Counted from the stretch's first letter, positions 10,063-20,599 are shown. The stretch: DNA of 64,000 nt from Cladorhizidae sp. MBARI D1340-BT2 (GCA_028752905.1 JAQNBH010000003.1:5512204-5576203), one strand, 5' to 3'. Program-made: numbers and translations. Notes: generated by a model from the letters alone, not told the origin.

Positions 10063-11538
10063 ATAGTTGCCAACTCTCACAGATTGACCATGAGACTCAC
10101 GGATTTTCCCTCTATCTCATGGTCTCATGGCAACATTGACAATCTCATGGACAAATTGGTAATCTGAATATATAAAGTGCACTGAACCTTAACCACTGAA
10201 ACTACCACAGTTTATTTAGTTATGCCATTGGGTGCAACCAGCTAGCAGAATTTATTTAGAGTCTATGCTGGAGCTAGTGCAAGTGTGAAGGATCTGAATG
10301 CAGTTTATCTCAGTATGTCACAGCTGTCATCAAATGAAGCATGTACTGATAGTGAACTAGAATGTTTGGGTGATTTGGCTGCCCCTGCCACCAAGAAAAG
10401 AAAGTCATCATGCTGCTACATACAAAACATTTGTACAAGTCAGACTAGGAGAAAGAGTTTCCTATATCTTCAATGAATGACAAAAGGTATGCATTTTTTG
10501 GTATTCCTTGCAAAAGAATGTTACCTGTTCTCATATGGGTAAAGCTGACATCAGGCAGCATTGTGAAACATCTAAGATGGAGCATGCTGTTAAATGCTCA
10601 AGATCACTCTGTTCCTTTATGCCATAGATCTGCAACCTCCAGTATCACAGAGAAAACTATCAAAGCTAAAGTGCTACACACCAATTTCCTTATTCAGCAC
10701 AATTTGTCATTTGCCACTGCTGATCATTTGTCTCCATTGTATTCCAAGGTGTTTCCAGGCTCACAGATTGCTCACCATTTCAAATGTAGCAGAACCAAAA
10801 CGACGTGCATACTGCATGAAGCCATGGCTCCGCGATTGCTGGCACAACTAGTATCATACATGAAAGAAAATCCTTTGTCATGAAAAAATTGAATCCTATT
10901 TGTGTCATGATATTTGATGTGAATAATAGTGATCGTGTGGAAAGCAAGTTTTACAATATGTGTGTGACCACTGGTGAAGATTGTGGGAGAGCTGAACAAT
11001 TGTTACAAGCCATCGATACTAACTTTTCACAAGATTGCAGTTGGTTTAGCAACTTATATGGGGAAGAAGAATTCCATAAAAACACGTATATTGGGAAAGA
11101 ACCCAAACACGCAGGCTGTAATTGTCATCTTGCAGCTTTTAAAGGAGCTGATGCTTTTAGTGATGTAGCAGGATTTGATATTGAAGATCATGAGATATAA
11201 TATATAGCTTTTTCAACAAAAGACTAAACGTAAAGGAATATTTCTTTTATTGAAAGAAGCCAAGAAAGCCACAACTAAATACAATAGAGAGCATCTCAAG
11301 AAAGGGATTTGACTAAGATACTGTAATGTATTTCATATCACATTTTTTCAATATTCTTCATTTTCAATATTAAACACATTTACAATCTTACTTTGCACTA
11401 TGCATTATACTAGCAACCAACCAAAAAAAGTTCGGCAAATGTGTAGCTGTAAATACATCCTAGCAAATCATTCATCATTCAACAAACAAAACGCACATCT
11501 CACTTTAAAATTAATGGTTTGAAAAAGTTGGTAACTAT
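10063..11538 (+). mobile_element. hAT transposon, unit A only
   Basis: The element is bounded by 8-bp target duplications GAGATTAC (10,055-10,062 and 11,539-11,546). Unit B shows the single empty site at 44,245-44,252. Short inverted termini ATAGTTGCCAAC / GTTGGTAACTAT are visible. The interior holds broken hAT-type coding sequence on the plus strand. The 8-bp duplication is the hAT signature. Insertion is younger than the A/B duplication. Confidence 0.85.
10285..11200 (+). pseudogene. hAT-family transposase fragments
   Basis: Three overlapping reading frames give hAT-like protein. A nuclear-signal-like start (ATKKRKSS) is followed by a block with LIQHNLSFATADHLSPLYSK and FKCSRTKTTCIL, then a block with MKKLNPICVMIFDVNN, KFYNMCVTTGED and CNCHLAAFKGA. 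These resemble the N-terminal to mid part of hAT transposases with FLxxHN and SRTKTT motifs. Frameshifts near 10,470 and 10,880 break it, and no C-terminal dimerisation block is present before the element ends, so it cannot encode a full transposase. Confidence 0.7.
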
Positions 11539-11546
11539 GAGATTAC

Positions 11547-12737
11547 ATTGGTGATATACAACTCACTGGTCTTGTGCGTGCTCCTGTTGGTCTGTGCGTG
11601 CTTCCTCGGTTTCCAACTACCCGACAGTGACCTTTGTTTCTTCCTCTCTCCATGGCCTGCTCCCCAAGTGGTACTTGCTGGCCCTCTTCTTGTCTAAGTG
11701 ATGCGTATTCCTGTCCTACCAATTTCATGTACTGACGGACCTATCTATGCATGGTAATATATATTATAATACATTCATTAATTATGACAATCAAGTTCCA
11801 ATGACAACTCTGTAGCAGATAAGGTTTGCACAATCAACATGACCGAACATACATTTATGGCTGAATAAGGACACAAAACTACCTATAGCCTGCTATGTAG
11901 ATCATATACCTGGCCTGGTCCATCAAGAGGAGTGAATGACAAGATGTTTAATTGACTTGGTCAAATTTTTAGTCAATTTAATTTAAAATGTTGGTGCCAG
12001 GTGCCAGAAGTACCTAATTCTCATTTCTATACCCATACTTAATTCGTTATTAGATAATGTTCAACATGAACACAATTGTACAGCTCTTTTCCAACTCGCC
12101 ATCTTAAACGTGATCAGCATGCTACAACAAAATCATTGCGGGCACAATAACCAAGCTACACTGTAAAATAGACCACGTAGTCGAACAATAAGTAGGACCT
12201 GGAGTGCGTTACCTGTAAAATATTTGGTTTCAAAGTATGACACAACTACAATACCTAAACTGGTCAATATTTCGTCGTTCTTTTCTTCCATGGGACAATA
12301 GGCACGTCGCGCACACAGGCCTAACCGCGCCCCAGATGACTAACTGACTCGGCGATCCCTTACCTTCCTAAGGGTACCTTTCTGGGCGTAGCCGGTGTAC
12401 TGCGTATCTGGTCAAGTATGCAGGGAATTTGAGATTGGAATCGTAATCATAATATAACCATAGCCAGGGGTGTAACCACCAAATTGACTTTAGTCAGCTA
12501 CTTAGACTCTGAGTGTATATAATTGGTTAATTATGCATTGAGAATAGTCTAACACACTGTTTTGTGCCACATTTTCTAATACTGAATGGCAGATGATATT
12601 GAATGGCAGACGATAAAAAATTTACAGGTGGAAAACAATTCTTAGATCACTTATGTTAACAAAGCCAATAATATAGTTCACTATGCATGTAAAAGTGTCC
12701 AAACAAAGAAAAACGGTTTTCATATCCGGACACAAAA
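11547..12737. other. Non-coding block shared with unit B
   Basis: Collinear with 44,253-45,227 and then the segment after the LINE. Small indels only; no gene or strong repeat seen. Confidence 0.5.
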
Positions 12738-13443
12738 TTATTGGCAACATCTTCGAAGGACACTTTGTCTGTCCTTTCTTTGTGGCTGTAAATAATCAAG
12801 TGACTCAAATGATATTGAGTCAGATGAACGGAGGTAAGATTTCAGCCTTCGTAGTGAACTAAATGATTGCTCACTAGTTGCATTCGTAGCTGGTATTACA
12901 AGTGTCAGTTTCACTAGAATAACCACGTTTGATATATATGTGTAGATGGTGCTGTAGGGACTTTGACAAAATTAACCACTGACTGAAATGTCTTGTCAAT
13001 CGTTGGAACATCACTGAACTGAGTTCCAAGGAGCTCAAGCTGTACCTTAAGGCGAGCAGGAGTAATGTCATATTTATAAAAACAACATACAAATGAATAC
13101 TTGTCCTCATAATTCTAATTTCTTGCAGTTTTGATGAGAAGCTCTTGCAGATTAGAATATGTTTTAAACCCTGGTTAATTAAATCTGTCGGTAATTGAAG
13201 TGACCAATGCTTCATAATATGATGCACGGTAAGTATATATTCTTTTGGGGAATCAGAAAATTGAGATTCAGCAAAGTCCTTCTTGGTATTTTTCGGTCTC
13301 GTGGCAAGCAAGTTTCATCTATATTCAGGTTTTCACCCTTTTTTTTGGCCTTCTGCCAAAAAAGAGCGTACATTTCATAATTTCAAAGAGATTGTAGGGT
13401 CTTGACAGTGAACTTTGCTTGTTCTTCTCCCTCTGCAGCTGTG
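12738..13443 (-). pseudogene. TTF/DUF4371-type hAT transposase, C-terminal part, unit A
   Basis: On the minus strand the segment 12,738-12,926 reads VIPATNATSEQSFSSLRRLK then SYLRSS, the hAT C-terminal dimerisation motif. Upstream fragments up to 13,443 correspond to the middle of the same protein and continue across the LTR element at 19,224-19,500. The longer copy in unit B (47,290-49,220) shows the whole layout. Stops and frameshifts are present in both units, so the gene was already decaying. The gypsy element at 13,449 interrupts it. Confidence 0.7.
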
Positions 13444-13448
13444 AGAGT

Positions 13449-14040
13449 TGTCGGGGAAACAACCTTACCAACTCCAGGAAACCACTAACCAGGAAACCAC
13501 TCAGACACCCCAGGAAACTACTACGTCTTCAAGTCTTCAAAGACCCACAGACCACAGCACGAGGAAGAGTAGTGGCAGACCACGGCACGAGGAAGAGTAG
13601 TGGCAGACCACGGGCACAAGGAAGAGTAGATAGTTATAATTACTTATATCTTTATATGGAATTATTGACCTAATGTATAGATAGTTTTGATGTAATATAT
13701 AAGAACTGGGCCAACGCCTTGATCGAGAGAATGAATCGCTAGAGAGAAAGAGACTGAACACTGTATAGTTATATATGTGTTTACGTGGTATCTAATAATT
13801 GTATATATGTTTAACTGACGTATATATACTTATTCAGAGGCTACTGGAGAAGTGCGCAGGAAAAGCTTACAGCTACTGGGCATCAATAAACTAGGCAGCG
13901 GAGTTAGCCAGTGAGGCTAACGTTCAGACCTAGGTATTTCGGAGACTTTACCCCAGGGCGCTAAGGGATCGGCGACCCTGATTAGGATTATTAGCAGAGG
14001 TAGAAAGACCTTAAAGAGCAGAGGGTAAATTTCCCCGACA
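13449..14040 (+). repeat. 5' LTR of element 1
   Basis: This 592-bp LTR begins TGTCGGGGAAACAACC and ends TTTCCCCGACA. A TATA-like tatataag lies near 13,696. By eye it matches the 3' LTR except for two 4-bp (tata) insertions and three substitutions. Confidence 0.95.
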
Positions 14041-14041
14041 G

Positions 14042-14059
14042 TGGTGGCAGCGGTGGGAT
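14042..14059 (+). promoter_or_regulatory. Primer-binding site, tRNA-Leu type (element 1)
   Basis: TGGTGGCAGCGGTGGGAT starts one base after the LTR. It is complementary to the 3' end (including CCA) of animal tRNA-Leu that ends ...CACCGCTGCCA. The same 18-mer is used by element 2. Confidence 0.8.
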
Positions 14060-14217
14060 CTCAAGCAGAGGAGATCCCGGACCAGCCCTAGCTAGCAGAG
14101 GCAGACTGGTAGCTAGCGGGAGACAACTCGGGCTAGGCCTTGGAGTTTGCAAACCCACCCTTCACTAGTGCGCGAAGAGGAGTGGAATTAGTTATTAAAT
14201 TTTTGTTTTTGGTTTAA

Positions 14218-14898
14218 ATGTCCTATCCCCTTAGATCTGGAGATCGACCTCCCCGAGCATCAATGAGCCAGGCGGAGGACAGGGATGAGGACGAGGAAAC
14301 ACCTCGAGTCAGCCAGTTCGACCGCTTCATGGATCGCTGGACAGACCTCGAACAGGCCCGAGCGCAGCGGGAGGACGACCGACGACAGAGGGACGAAGAA
14401 AACAAGGAACAACAACGTCAGGACGACCATCAACGACGACAAGAGGACTACGAACGACAGCGGGCACAACAGGACCAGCTGGTTCAGCTGCTGGCCGAGG
14501 GCCAGAGACAAAGGACTGAGGCAGAGAGAGCACCTCCACCACCTCAACCACCCAGACTGGCAGTGCAGAAGTTTCAGGAGGGCAAGGATGACATGTCTGC
14601 CTTCCTGGACACGTTCGAAGCGACAGCACAGGCAGGAGCATGGCCCCGAGGCCAGTGGACAATCATCCTCCGTGGCTCTCTGTCTGGTGCAGGATTGACA
14701 GCAGTCGGAGCCATGCCAGCCAGCCAGCAAGGGGACTACGACAGCGTGAAGAAAGAGCTGTTGAGAGAGTACAGGATTTCAACAGAAACCTACCGGAGAC
14801 GAACACTCGACACTCCCTTCGACACCAGCAACCCCGATGCTTGGTTCGCCAGACATAGGCAAAGCTATCACCAATGGCTAGCTTCCTCCCCACTCTAA
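14218..14898 (+). CDS. gag, N-terminal and capsid part (element 1)
   Basis: The ORF starts MSYPLRSGDRPPRASMSQAE and has a long charged Glu/Gln/Arg coiled-coil-like region (about residues 40-100). A capsid-like region follows (FQEGKDDMSAFLDTFEATA, IILRGSLSGAGL, KKELLREYRIS). A TAA at 14,896-14,898 ends it. The frame simply continues on the other side into WLEARMRN and the zinc knuckle. Alignment with element 2 puts the stop exactly where a Ser codon stands, so it looks like a single substitution rather than a designed boundary. Confidence 0.85.
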   Translation: MSYPLRSGDRPPRASMSQAEDRDEDEETPRVSQFDRFMDRWTDLEQARAQREDDRRQRDEENKEQQRQDDHQRRQEDYERQRAQQDQLVQLLAEGQRQRTEAERAPPPPQPPRLAVQKFQEGKDDMSAFLDTFEATAQAGAWPRGQWTIILRGSLSGAGLTAVGAMPASQQGDYDSVKKELLREYRISTETYRRRTLDTPFDTSNPDAWFARHRQSYHQWLASSPL

Positions 14899-14916
14899 AC
14901 AACGGACACGGTACTG

Positions 14917-17889
14917 ATGGAACTTACCCTGGCCCGACTTCCCAAATGGTTGGAGGCCAGGATGAGGAACCAGAATCCCGGAAGCTACGACGAGTTGGCA
15001 GAGGTGGTGACCAGACACCTAGCCAACTTACTGCCAAGAAAGGAGCTGGGCGACCCCCCAGCCAGACGACCTCAACCGATACCAGAAGCCCCGACCAGAC
15101 AGAACCCCCAGAACCGAGGAGAGCACCGAATGCCTCCAGAACGGTACCCACCCCGAGGTGCAGAGCATGGGAGAAATCCCAGGAGAACCAGTCCCATACC
15201 ACTTCACGAGGTCCGATGTTTTCGATGCAACCAGCTCGGACACTACCGTGCGAACTGCCGAGTCAAACAGGAGAACGCGCAGATGAGCGCGGCAGAACCA
15301 ACACTCATACCCCCCAACCCTTGGCTCCGAAAGGCCAAGGTGAATGGACGCTCAGCAACTGTATGGCTCGACACTGGGTGTACTCGCTCTCTCATTCACC
15401 CCCGGTGTCTGAACCAGAACCAGACACTGACTTGGAAGATACCCTATTCAACTGCCAGTACCGAGATGGTATGGTTCCCAGCAGCTCGAGTGGAGCTAGT
15501 GCTGAACGGGACGAAGAATGTACTGATTGTGGGAGTATCTCCCCACCTCACAGTGGACATGCTTGTGGGACAGGATGTTCCCCAACTCAACTACTTGATG
15601 CAGGACGAGAAGGCCTCAGGAGACCGACCAAATCCTGGAGGCATGAGTCCTGAGAAAAGCTATGCCACGACAAGGGCGCAAGCTGAACGACTTGCCCAGC
15701 AAGAGCAAGCGGACCTGGAACAGAGAATCCAGGACGAGGTAACTCTCACAAACCCAGACCTCTCACCAAACCCAGACACTCTCCCCACCACTGGCTCGCC
15801 AAATCCACCTGAGTCAGAGGAGGCTAAGGAGATGCCTTTTAATTTTGAACAAGGGTTCTTCGAACAACCCCCCAAAGAGGAACGGACGACCCCAGAAGAA
15901 GGCACCAACGAATGGTTGCCAGAAGAAGTGAGCCCCGAGCAGCTCAAGGAGCTACAGCAACACGACCCCACCCTCAACCAGGCCAGGGACGAGGCCGACA
16001 AGGACAGCAGCAGATACCTGTGGAGGAATGGAATTCTACTCCGACAGCCACTAACCCAGCAGGGACAACAGCTTATCATGGTTCCTCAGGCCAGCAGGAT
16101 GGAGATCCTGAGACTCGCACACAGCTCCCCCATCGCCGGACACTTTGGCCAGGAGAGAACCATGGACACCATCAGACGCTCCATGGATTGGCCAGGCTTG
16201 CACAGGGACGTAAGAGATTTTGTCAAATCATGTCCTAATTGTCAGCGGGCAAAGCCAGCCGCAAATGTACATGCCCCATTACACCCTCTACCTGTGATAG
16301 GCCCCCCATTCAAGAGACTAGCAATGGATATATTTGGGCCATTGAATAGAACAAAAAAAGGAAACAAGTATGTCCTAGTGGTGGTCGACTATGCCACAAA
16401 ATGGCCAGAGGCCTATGCCATACCTAACACTACCTCTGAGACTATCATTAGTTGTTTGCTAGACCTCACAGCGAGAGTAGGGGTACCAGATGAAGTATTG
16501 TCCGACAATGGCTCAAACTTCATCTCAAATACAATGAAGCAGTTTTGTGCCCTAACCCATATCAAACAGATCAGAACCTCCCCATACCACCCACAAACGG
16601 ATGGAATGGTGGAGAGGTTTAATAGCACCCTTAAACAGCTACTAAGAAAGCTTACCCAGAAGAGAAAAGACGAGAAAGAGTGGGACCAGTATTTGCCCTA
16701 CATCCTGTGGGCATACCGGGCGACAAAGCATAAAAGCACAGGGTATTCCCCCCATGAATTAGTATTTGGGAAACCAATGAATACCCCAATTGACCAGCTA
16801 GCCCTAGCTTGGAAGGAAGAAAGCCTAGGAGGGAAGGTCGAGGTGGTAACTTACCTGAGAAACCTCCGAGAGAAGCTAGATGTAGTAAGGGAGTTAGCAT
16901 TCGCTAATGAAACAAAGGCAAAGGTGGGCCACAAGAGGTACCACAACCAAAAGGCAAAGCAACGGAAGTTTGTGGTGGGAGACCAGGTCTTAGTGTTTAG
17001 GCCTAGGAAACTCAACAAACTAATTAGTGAGTGGCAGGGACCCTTTACCATTACTGAACAGTTAACCGATGTATCCTTCAAAGTGTCTGCAGGTCAGGGT
17101 TCGCGGAGCCTCCGTGTCTACCACGTTAACGGGATGAAGGCATGGCATCCTCCCGTTTCACCAGCGTTGGTGGCCATGGAGTGCTTCTCGACCGTAGGCC
17201 CTGGACCCGAGCAGCAACGAACGATCAACTCACTCACTCACACACAGGAAGAGCAACTCAACCGACTCACGACCGAGTTCGACAACCTCTTCAGCGAAAT
17301 CCCAGGACGAACAGACGTGGTGGAGCATACAGTCCACACAGGGGATGCCTCACCCATCCGTCTATCCCCCTACCGACTACCACACACGTCCCATGAATTC
17401 CTGCGTAAGGAGATTGCTACATTACTAGAACAAGGGTTAATTGTACGGTCTAAGAGCCCCTGGGCGGCACCGGTAGTAATAGTACCAAAGGTTGATGGAA
17501 CGAAAAGACTATGTGTCGATTTTAGAAAGCTCAACCTAGTGACCCAGTCCGACCCTTACCCTATTCCCCGAATTGAGGAGGTCATCGACAATGTGGGAGG
17601 AGCAAGGTGGATATCCACGATCGACCTTACCAAGGGCTACTGGCAAGTACCCATGGAGAAGGCTAGCCAGCCTAAGACTGCTTTTGTCACTCCATGGGGA
17701 AAGTACGAATTCACAACTATGCCCTTCGGCTTGGCTGGAGCCCCCTCAACCTTCCAACGTCTCATGGACGACACACTCTCCGACACGACATCCTACGCGA
17801 TACCGTACCTGGACGACATCGTCATTTTCAGCAACAGCTGGAAGAATCACCTTCAACACCTCCGAGCGGTGTTCGAAAGACACGACTGA
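14917..17889 (+). CDS. gag-pol: nucleocapsid, protease, integrase, RT (element 1)
   Basis: The 990-codon ORF is in frame with the preceding gag part. A CCHC knuckle CFRCNQLGHYRANC is at residues 101-114 and the aspartic protease LDTGCTRSLI (Asp152) follows. The integrase HHCC motif has His402, His409, Cys439 and Cys442. The catalytic triad is D471, D530, E566 (D-x58-D-x35-E; MDIFGP, LSDNGSNF, DGMVERFN). After an integrase C-terminal segment (YHVNGMKAW) comes RT with SPWAAPVVIVPK, LCVDFRKLN, TIDLTKGYWQVP and YLDD at 964-967. A TGA at 17,887-17,889 stops translation inside the RT thumb/connection. The integrase-before-RT order is directly visible and is the notable feature. All catalytic residues seen are intact. 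Confidence 0.92.
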   Translation: MELTLARLPKWLEARMRNQNPGSYDELAEVVTRHLANLLPRKELGDPPARRPQPIPEAPTRQNPQNRGEHRMPPERYPPRGAEHGRNPRRTSPIPLHEVRCFRCNQLGHYRANCRVKQENAQMSAAEPTLIPPNPWLRKAKVNGRSATVWLDTGCTRSLIHPRCLNQNQTLTWKIPYSTASTEMVWFPAARVELVLNGTKNVLIVGVSPHLTVDMLVGQDVPQLNYLMQDEKASGDRPNPGGMSPEKSYATTRAQAERLAQQEQADLEQRIQDEVTLTNPDLSPNPDTLPTTGSPNPPESEEAKEMPFNFEQGFFEQPPKEERTTPEEGTNEWLPEEVSPEQLKELQQHDPTLNQARDEADKDSSRYLWRNGILLRQPLTQQGQQLIMVPQASRMEILRLAHSSPIAGHFGQERTMDTIRRSMDWPGLHRDVRDFVKSCPNCQRAKPAANVHAPLHPLPVIGPPFKRLAMDIFGPLNRTKKGNKYVLVVVDYATKWPEAYAIPNTTSETIISCLLDLTARVGVPDEVLSDNGSNFISNTMKQFCALTHIKQIRTSPYHPQTDGMVERFNSTLKQLLRKLTQKRKDEKEWDQYLPYILWAYRATKHKSTGYSPHELVFGKPMNTPIDQLALAWKEESLGGKVEVVTYLRNLREKLDVVRELAFANETKAKVGHKRYHNQKAKQRKFVVGDQVLVFRPRKLNKLISEWQGPFTITEQLTDVSFKVSAGQGSRSLRVYHVNGMKAWHPPVSPALVAMECFSTVGPGPEQQRTINSLTHTQEEQLNRLTTEFDNLFSEIPGRTDVVEHTVHTGDASPIRLSPYRLPHTSHEFLRKEIATLLEQGLIVRSKSPWAAPVVIVPKVDGTKRLCVDFRKLNLVTQSDPYPIPRIEEVIDNVGGARWISTIDLTKGYWQVPMEKASQPKTAFVTPWGKYEFTTMPFGLAGAPSTFQRLMDDTLSDTTSYAIPYLDDIVIFSNSWKNHLQHLRAVFERHD

Positions 17890-18786
17890 GCCGGACTCAC
17901 AGTGAACAGACGGAAGTGCCAGTTCGGCAAGAATACGTGTACCTACTTGGGCCACCAGATAGGCCATGGACAAGTCAGGCCAGTGGAAGCTAAAATCCAA
18001 GCCATTCAAACATTCTCAACCCCCAGAACAAAGAAGGATATCAGGGCCTTTCTAGGAGTATGTGGTTACTACCGGAAGTTCATCCCAGACTTTTCAGAAA
18101 TTGCCACTCCCCTCTCTGATGCGACCAAGAAGGAGCAACCGAATCACGTCCGGTGGACAACAGATCAGCAGACAGCCTTCGTGAAATTGAAGCACCAACT
18201 CACCCACTACCCTGTGCTAAGGACCCCACAATGGGAGCGGAAATTCTACTTGCAGACAGACGCATCCAACACCGGAATTGGATATGTCCTCTCCCAAATG
18301 GATGATACAGGAGATGACCATCCACTAGCTTACGGATCTCGGAAGCTATTGCCACGAGAGAAGAACTATTCAGCGATAGAACGAGAAGCTTTAGCTATTG
18401 TCGAGGGAGTGAGGCACTTTAGAGTGTACCTGGAGTGTACGCACTTTGAGGTCCAGACCGACCACAACCCTCTCACTTACCTTGACAGGCTGAAGGATGC
18501 GCATGGAAGAATAGCACGATGGAGGATGGAGCTATCCCAATATGACTACACCATCACCCACCGATCTGGTTCTCGGAATGGGAATGCGGACGGTTTAAGC
18601 CGAGAATATGATTCGCGGCTAGAGGAGGGGGAGATGTCGGGGAAACAACCTTACCAACTCCAGGAAACCACTAACCAGGAAACCACTCAGACACCCCAGG
18701 AAACTACTACGTCTTCAAGTCTTCAAAGACCCACAGACCACAGCACGAGGAAGAGTAGTGGCAGACCACGGCACGAGGAAGAGTAG
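17890..18786 (+). CDS. RT end and RNase H (element 1)
   Basis: The same frame resumes after the TGA: GLTVNRRKCQFGKNTCTYLG, then RAFLGVCGYYRKFIPDFSE (RT connection). RNase H follows with acidic positions in LQTDASNTGIGY, IEREALAIVEG and VQTDHNPLTYL, ending THRSGSRNGNADGLSRE. The final 50 or so codons run through the polypurine tract into the 3' LTR (LTR starts 18,635). No integrase follows, confirming the unusual domain order. The first ATG is at 17,902 but independent initiation is unlikely; this is the tail of the gag-pol polyprotein. Confidence 0.88.
   Translation, partial: AGLTVNRRKCQFGKNTCTYLGHQIGHGQVRPVEAKIQAIQTFSTPRTKKDIRAFLGVCGYYRKFIPDFSEIATPLSDATKKEQPNHVRWTTDQQTAFVKLKHQLTHYPVLRTPQWERKFYLQTDASNTGIGYVLSQMDDTGDDHPLAYGSRKLLPREKNYSAIEREALAIVEGVRHFRVYLECTHFEVQTDHNPLTYLDRLKDAHGRIARWRMELSQYDYTITHRSGSRNGNADGLSREYDSRLEEGEMSGKQPYQLQETTNQETTQTPQETTTSSSLQRPTDHSTRKSSGRPRHEEE
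18619..18634 (+). promoter_or_regulatory. Polypurine tract (element 1)
   Basis: AGAGGAGGGGGAGA immediately precedes the 3' LTR and would prime plus-strand synthesis. Element 2 has the same arrangement (AGAGGAGGGGGAAG at 25,569-25,582). Confidence 0.85.
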
Positions 18787-19218
18787 TGGCAGACCACGGG
18801 CACAAAGAAGAGTAGATAGTTATAATTACTTATATCTTTATATGGAATTATTGACCTAATGTATAGATAGTTTTGATGTAATATATAAGAACTGGGCCAA
18901 CGCCTTGATCGAGAGAATGAATCGCTAGAGAGAAAGAGACTGAACACTGTATAGTTATATATGTGTTTACGTGGTATCTAATAATTGTATGTTTAACTGA
19001 CGTATACTTATTCAGAGGCAACTGGAGAAGTGCGCAGGAAAAGCTTACAGCTACTGGGCATCAATAAACTAGGCAGCGGAGTTAGCCAGGGAGGCTAACG
19101 TTCAGACCTAGGTATTTCGGAGACTTTACCCCAGGGCGCTAAGGGATCGGCGACCCTGATTAGGATTATTAGCAGAGGTAGAAAGACCTTAAAGAGCAGA
19201 GGGTAAATTTCCCCGACA
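18635..19218 (+). repeat. 3' LTR of element 1
   Basis: This 584-bp LTR starts TGTCGGGGAAACAACC, ends CCCCGACA, and is followed by the AGAGT target duplication. Confidence 0.95.
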
Positions 19219-19223
19219 AGAGT

Positions 19224-19500
19224 CTTGAGTTGAAGTGACTTGCTGAGGTTATCGGCATGACCCAATAAGAATTCACCCAAAATTACTCCAAAGAGAAAAG
19301 AAAAATGTCTCCATGTAGGCAGAGACTCTTAATATGTCCAATAGTATCAGTATCATTACTACTTGCTTTGCTTCATCCCAAAGTTTAAACAACACTTCAT
19401 AATTGGACAAAATACTATAATATAGCTAATGCTTCTGCTCTAACTGTCCACCATATTGGACAAAGGACTCGAATAATAATACTATCAGTGGCAATCTTTT
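19224..19500 (-). pseudogene. hAT (TTF/DUF4371) transposase, middle part, unit A
   Basis: Continuation of the hAT relic on the far side of element 1, collinear with unit B 48,032-48,290 (ADNLSKSLQLKTL and FGVILGE pieces). Beyond about 19,500 unit A lacks the N-terminal half present in unit B, a deletion or replacement of roughly 1.2 kb. Confidence 0.6.
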
Positions 19501-20590
19501 GCTTGAAATTTTGAACGATTGTATCATGCTGAAGGTAAGATGTTGCAATGGACAAATTAACCTCTATTCTTGCTGAGCATCACGTTGTATAGCTTCAATC
19601 ATCCTGCCACTTAATGCTCTGTTAGTCCTCTTGTGCCAGTAGAGCAACGACTGCTGCAAGCCTCACCCAGATACCTAGTCATTCATTGCTACTCTCATGT
19701 ATATAGCAGTATTCTTGCAATCCCCTTTCCCTGAACGTGCAGCCATATAACACGAGAAGAAATGACTAGGTGCCGAATTGTAGGAAAAATTGGAACAGTT
19801 GGTGATTATACCAAGTGACCTGCAGTGGGCTTGGTGTGTGCTATATGCTAAACAGCTATCCTAGGCTTTTGGTAAAATGCTCTGGTTGACTCCCGTTTCC
19901 TCTCCCGGTATATTATCCCACCACTCTGAAAAAATCCCTTCTTCCACATTCTGACTGCCTGTACTCATGTTCTCATCTCCTGTATTACTGTGACAGTGAT
20001 GTAGTCCTCTAAAAACAAGAGAGCTATAAAATAAATGGGGGGGGTTAGGGTGGGTGGATTATGGGAGGTAAATATGAAGGGAATAAATTGACACCATTGC
20101 TGTCAAGCTAAGAGGCTTTAAAACTTGCAAGGTGCAGCTATTGATATGTTGAAATAGTGAGTTTGAGGAGCCCATATACTTGAAATTCATTTGCAATATA
20201 ATTTAAAAAATATTTGAAACTGCAATGATGGCAACAAAAAAAACTTTTGCAGTTTGGAAGCATGTAGAGGGGAGCTCAGCCTCCCAGTTTAGTGACAAGC
20301 CATCCCAGCACTACATTCCTGCTGCTGCCAAAGTCACATAACTCTTCTGTAGACAGTAAAGCTCCTCGTTACAGAAGTCCATTGAGGCATCCAGACCTTT
20401 TCTCCCATCTTCATTTCCATCCTTGATCCACTCAGGCCTATATTGTAGTCTGTCTCTCATCTTTATGCTCTTACATCATGCTGACGAGCTTCCATTTGCC
20501 GGCCACCATGGAGGCTGTTTCCCCATGATTAACCTGGGGTTGGTCTCTTCATCACTCCTCCTCCACAAATGTGGCTTCTTCTACTCCATG
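19501..20590. other. Shared block, little identifiable
   Basis: From about 19,625 this matches unit B from 49,530. It includes a short G run (20,037-20,044, much longer in B at 49,866-49,890). No gene recognised; the 3' part may be untranslated or pol-derived sequence of the gypsy relic that follows. Confidence 0.4.
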
Positions 20591-20599
20591 CTGCTGCTT

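Larger units (their letters stand above)
13449..19218 (+). mobile_element. Ty3/gypsy LTR retrotransposon, Gmr1-like order (element 1)
   Basis: This is a complete 5,770-bp LTR element flanked by the 5-bp duplication AGAGT (13,444-13,448 and 19,219-19,223). The empty site is in unit B at about 48,027. The layout is LTR, PBS, gag (capsid, CCHC), protease, integrase, reverse transcriptase, RNase H, polypurine tract, LTR. Integrase precedes RT, unlike ordinary gypsy elements (PR-RT-RH-INT) but as in the Gmr1-like clade. All coding parts are in one frame, broken only by a TAA (14,896) and a TGA (17,887). The LTRs differ by about three substitutions and two 4-bp indels, so insertion was recent. It lies within the hAT relic. 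Confidence 0.95.

Noticed and set aside
14223..17081. Numerous antisense and off-frame ORFs within element 1
   Set aside because: They overlap a continuous gag-pol frame with clear catalytic motifs and show no motifs themselves.
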